Part shown: piece after piece, positions 63,740 to 64,000 of the stretch | How positions within the stretch are numbered: the stretch's first letter is position 1 | Layout: each line of letters opens with the position of its first letter | Program-made: the position numbers and the translations under genes | The notes under the pieces: model-generated | Databases searched by the model: none | What the model saw: the letters and a program-made list of their open reading frames with translations, nothing else | Told to the model about the DNA's origin: nothing | DNA from: Meghimatium bilineatum | Taxonomy: Eukaryota > Mollusca > Gastropoda > Stylommatophora > Philomycidae | Direction of reading: 5' to 3' | NCBI GenBank assembly: GCA_034231615.1 | Contig: CM067306.1 | Coordinates: 61,525,475 to 61,589,474 of the forward strand | DNA length: 64,000 bases

Positions 63740-64000
63740 TTCTTCTTATGACTCATTTGATTATTCCCATGATTTTCATTTGTCACTTTGATTATACTTT
63801 GTATGACAACCAATGAAAATTAAGGAAATTGTCAAATGAGTAATTTTAGAATGCTGGATTTCCCATTAACCACTAGGTCTTAGCCGATAACAGAAATACT
63901 GGAAAAGAAGTTACATTCATTTGGAATTATCTGTCTTAGAAAACTTAAATATTGGTTGTGTAGAATTCAATGACTATTGCATTTGTCTATGAGAAATCGT

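Overview
The window looks like animal nuclear DNA. It has multi-exon genes with GT-AG introns, large introns, non-LTR retrotransposon debris with APE-type endonuclease, reverse transcriptase (RT) and RNase H parts, a Penelope-type GIY-YIG fragment, mariner/Tc1 transposase remnants, several families of short retroposed repeats, and very many minisatellites. The repeat style suggests a lophotrochozoan, most likely a mollusc and perhaps a gastropod. That is an inference from style, not an identification. The DNA is AT-rich by eye.

Three plus-strand genes can be read. (1) Positions 85-17987 hold the 3' eight exons of an NCKAP5 (Nck-associated protein 5) orthologue. Three short exons encode the conserved coiled coil. 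A 4.5 kb serine-rich exon, a 1.1 kb exon, a small exon and a 1.5 kb terminal exon follow. The terminal exon carries two class II SH3 ligands and an SxIP-like motif followed by basic residues. The 5' end lies outside the window. (2) Positions about 31251-54842 hold a gene whose exons, joined by matching intron phases, encode two successive CARD-like death folds of RIG-I-like-receptor type. Each CARD is built from one pair of exons (161+166 bp and 158+166 bp), followed by a charged helical exon. No helicase follows in the window. (3) Positions 57089-63540 hold a four-exon reading frame with a helical pair resembling RII-alpha/Dpy-30 dimerisation-docking modules and a C-terminal array of 8-residue repeats. 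Phases would also allow genes 2 and 3 to be a single transcript.

Layout: 1-18 kb is NCKAP5 with repeat-filled introns. From 18 to 31 kb is intergenic DNA dominated by minisatellites (units of 21, 37, 36 and 40 bp) and retroelement fragments. From 31 to 55 kb are the CARD gene exons, scattered in introns that hold a Tc1-like transposon split by a minisatellite, LINE fragments, long trinucleotide and tetranucleotide tracts, and a partial exon duplication. From 55 to 64 kb are more minisatellites, LINE fragments and the third gene.

At least two retroposed repeat families are supported by target-site duplications of 12-13 bp that I could read directly. Family A is about 280 bp with a GAAGAAG tail; family B is about 160 bp with a similar tail. 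Most long open frames outside the three genes are artefacts of tandem repeats.
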